From Pandoraea nosoerga (GTDB lineage: Bacteria > Pseudomonadota > Gammaproteobacteria > Burkholderiales > Burkholderiaceae): a stretch of DNA of 64,000 nt. The translations under genes and the position numbers were made by a program. Location of the stretch: NCBI RefSeq assembly GCF_902459585.1, contig NZ_CABPSC010000003.1:62001-126000 (forward strand). Reading direction: 5' to 3'. Below the pieces are notes generated by a model. It was not told the DNA's origin and did no database searches. It saw only the letters and a list, made by a program, of their open reading frames with translations. Each line of letters starts with the position of its first letter. Position 1 is the first letter of the stretch. Shown here piece after piece: positions 62,702 to 64,000 of the stretch.

Positions 62702-63391
62702 ATGCTGCCCTTGCCCAAGTCACCCCGCTCGAGTCCATCATCGTCGACGCTGGCGGCGCATCGCTTTGCCGGCACTCTCGCGGCGCTCGGCGTCGCAGCG
62801 CTCGGTCTGGCGCTCACGCCGCCCGCGCAGCGCGCACTGCCCGGCTGGCTCGACGCACTGTGCAGCGTTGCCACGAGCGCGAATCAGGCGCTCGTACAAC
62901 GCTTTACCGAGCCGCTGCCGGCGCCGTCCGCGAAGTCTTCGTCGCCGTCGCCGCTCTCGGCGTCGCCCGCGCCGTCGCGAGCTGCCGACGCTCGGCTCGC
63001 CGCGATGGCGAGCACCTCGGGCGGTGACGGCGCCGCGGCCCGTCCGGCAACGGTGCTCAAGCCGCTGTCGTGCGAACCGTTGGCGAACGCGCCGGGCAAG
63101 TCGGTGACCACGGCGATCGTCGAGTTTGCGCCGCTTGCCTACGCGCCTGCGCACCGCCATCCCGGGGCGGTAACGGCGGTGGTGATCGAGGGCACGATTC
63201 GATCGCAGCTCAATGCCGAGCCCGTCCACACCTATACCGCCAACCAGACCTGGTTCGAGCCGCCGGGCACGCTGCACACGCTGACGGAAAACCCCGACCC
63301 CACGCGTCGCGCGCGCCTGCTGGCCTTTTTCGTCACCGAGGAAAACTGCGGGCCGCTGACGATCTACGAGCCATCCGCGCGTCCGTCCTGA
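62702..63391 (+). CDS. Cupin-domain protein
   Basis: A 229-residue protein. A hydrophobic segment near residues 21-40 (FAGTLAALGVAALGLALTPP) suggests export or membrane anchoring. A Ser/Pro/Ala linker precedes a cupin fold with the metal-type motif AHRHPGAVTAVVIEGTI (His151, His153) and PPGTLHTL (His192). The function is unknown. It is 197 bases after the phosphodiesterase and 192 before the formaldehyde dehydrogenase gene. Confidence 0.82.
   Translation: MLPLPKSPRSSPSSSTLAAHRFAGTLAALGVAALGLALTPPAQRALPGWLDALCSVATSANQALVQRFTEPLPAPSAKSSSPSPLSASPAPSRAADARLAAMASTSGGDGAAARPATVLKPLSCEPLANAPGKSVTTAIVEFAPLAYAPAHRHPGAVTAVVIEGTIRSQLNAEPVHTYTANQTWFEPPGTLHTLTENPDPTRRARLLAFFVTEENCGPLTIYEPSARPS

Positions 63392-64000
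<609 letters not shown>

Overview
The window is GC-rich DNA from a beta-proteobacterium, most likely Burkholderiaceae and plausibly Pandoraea. This rests on protein families, on the rne / moaA / mobA / moeA order, on an OFA-type oxalate/formate transporter, and on dense coding with high G+C at third positions. The genus is an inference; no database search was possible. It reads as ordinary chromosome: no transposase, integrase, phage gene, CRISPR array or rRNA was seen.

Layout. 1-6.6 kb: the 3' end of RNase E, a molybdenum-cofactor group (moaA, a secreted hypothetical protein, mobA, moeA), a small membrane protein and a GNAT acetyltransferase. 6.6-13.4 kb: rmuC, a GhrB-like hydroxyacid dehydrogenase, an ion antiporter, an orphan lutC, pncB and a 7Fe ferredoxin. 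13.4-13.7 kb: twin tRNA-Asn genes. 14-21.7 kb: C2-acid metabolism, with the OFA transporter, a GlcC-like GntR regulator and glcDEF behind a large palindromic operator. 21.8-24.2 kb: a doxX / DODA dioxygenase / LysR group. 24.4-30.6 kb: a CNNM/CBS membrane protein, a LuxR regulator, a YcgR flagellar brake, a LysE exporter, cspA with its promoter and long leader, and a LysM-M23 lipoprotein. 30.7-34.8 kb: opgGH for periplasmic glucans.

35-45.5 kb: a LysE exporter with divergent LysR regulator, a hydrolase plus MATE pair, and a catabolic set (DUF3311 protein, SSS symporter, CodA-like amidohydrolase, CynX-like MFS) divergent from a GntR regulator across an 18-bp palindrome. 45.7-50.3 kb: an unusual MurA homologue, an MHS-family transporter with an in-frame 9-bp repeat, a partner protein and a LysR regulator. 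50.5-53.8 kb: two small hypothetical proteins, an O-antigen-ligase-like protein, a family 2 glycosyltransferase and a micro-membrane protein. 53.9-57.3 kb: YeiH-like exporter, HCCA isomerase and an SGNH hydrolase. 57.4-62.5 kb: a yfiR-yfiN-yfiB cyclic-di-GMP module divergent from a PAS/degenerate-GGDEF/EAL phosphodiesterase. 62.7-64 kb: a cupin protein and the start of glutathione-dependent formaldehyde dehydrogenase.

No clearly new system was found. The strongest leads are the palindromic operators before glcD, opgG and the SSS/amidohydrolase set, the MurA homologue outside any cell-wall cluster, the Yfi module paired with an opposing phosphodiesterase, and the many short tandem repeats in non-coding and N-terminal coding DNA.
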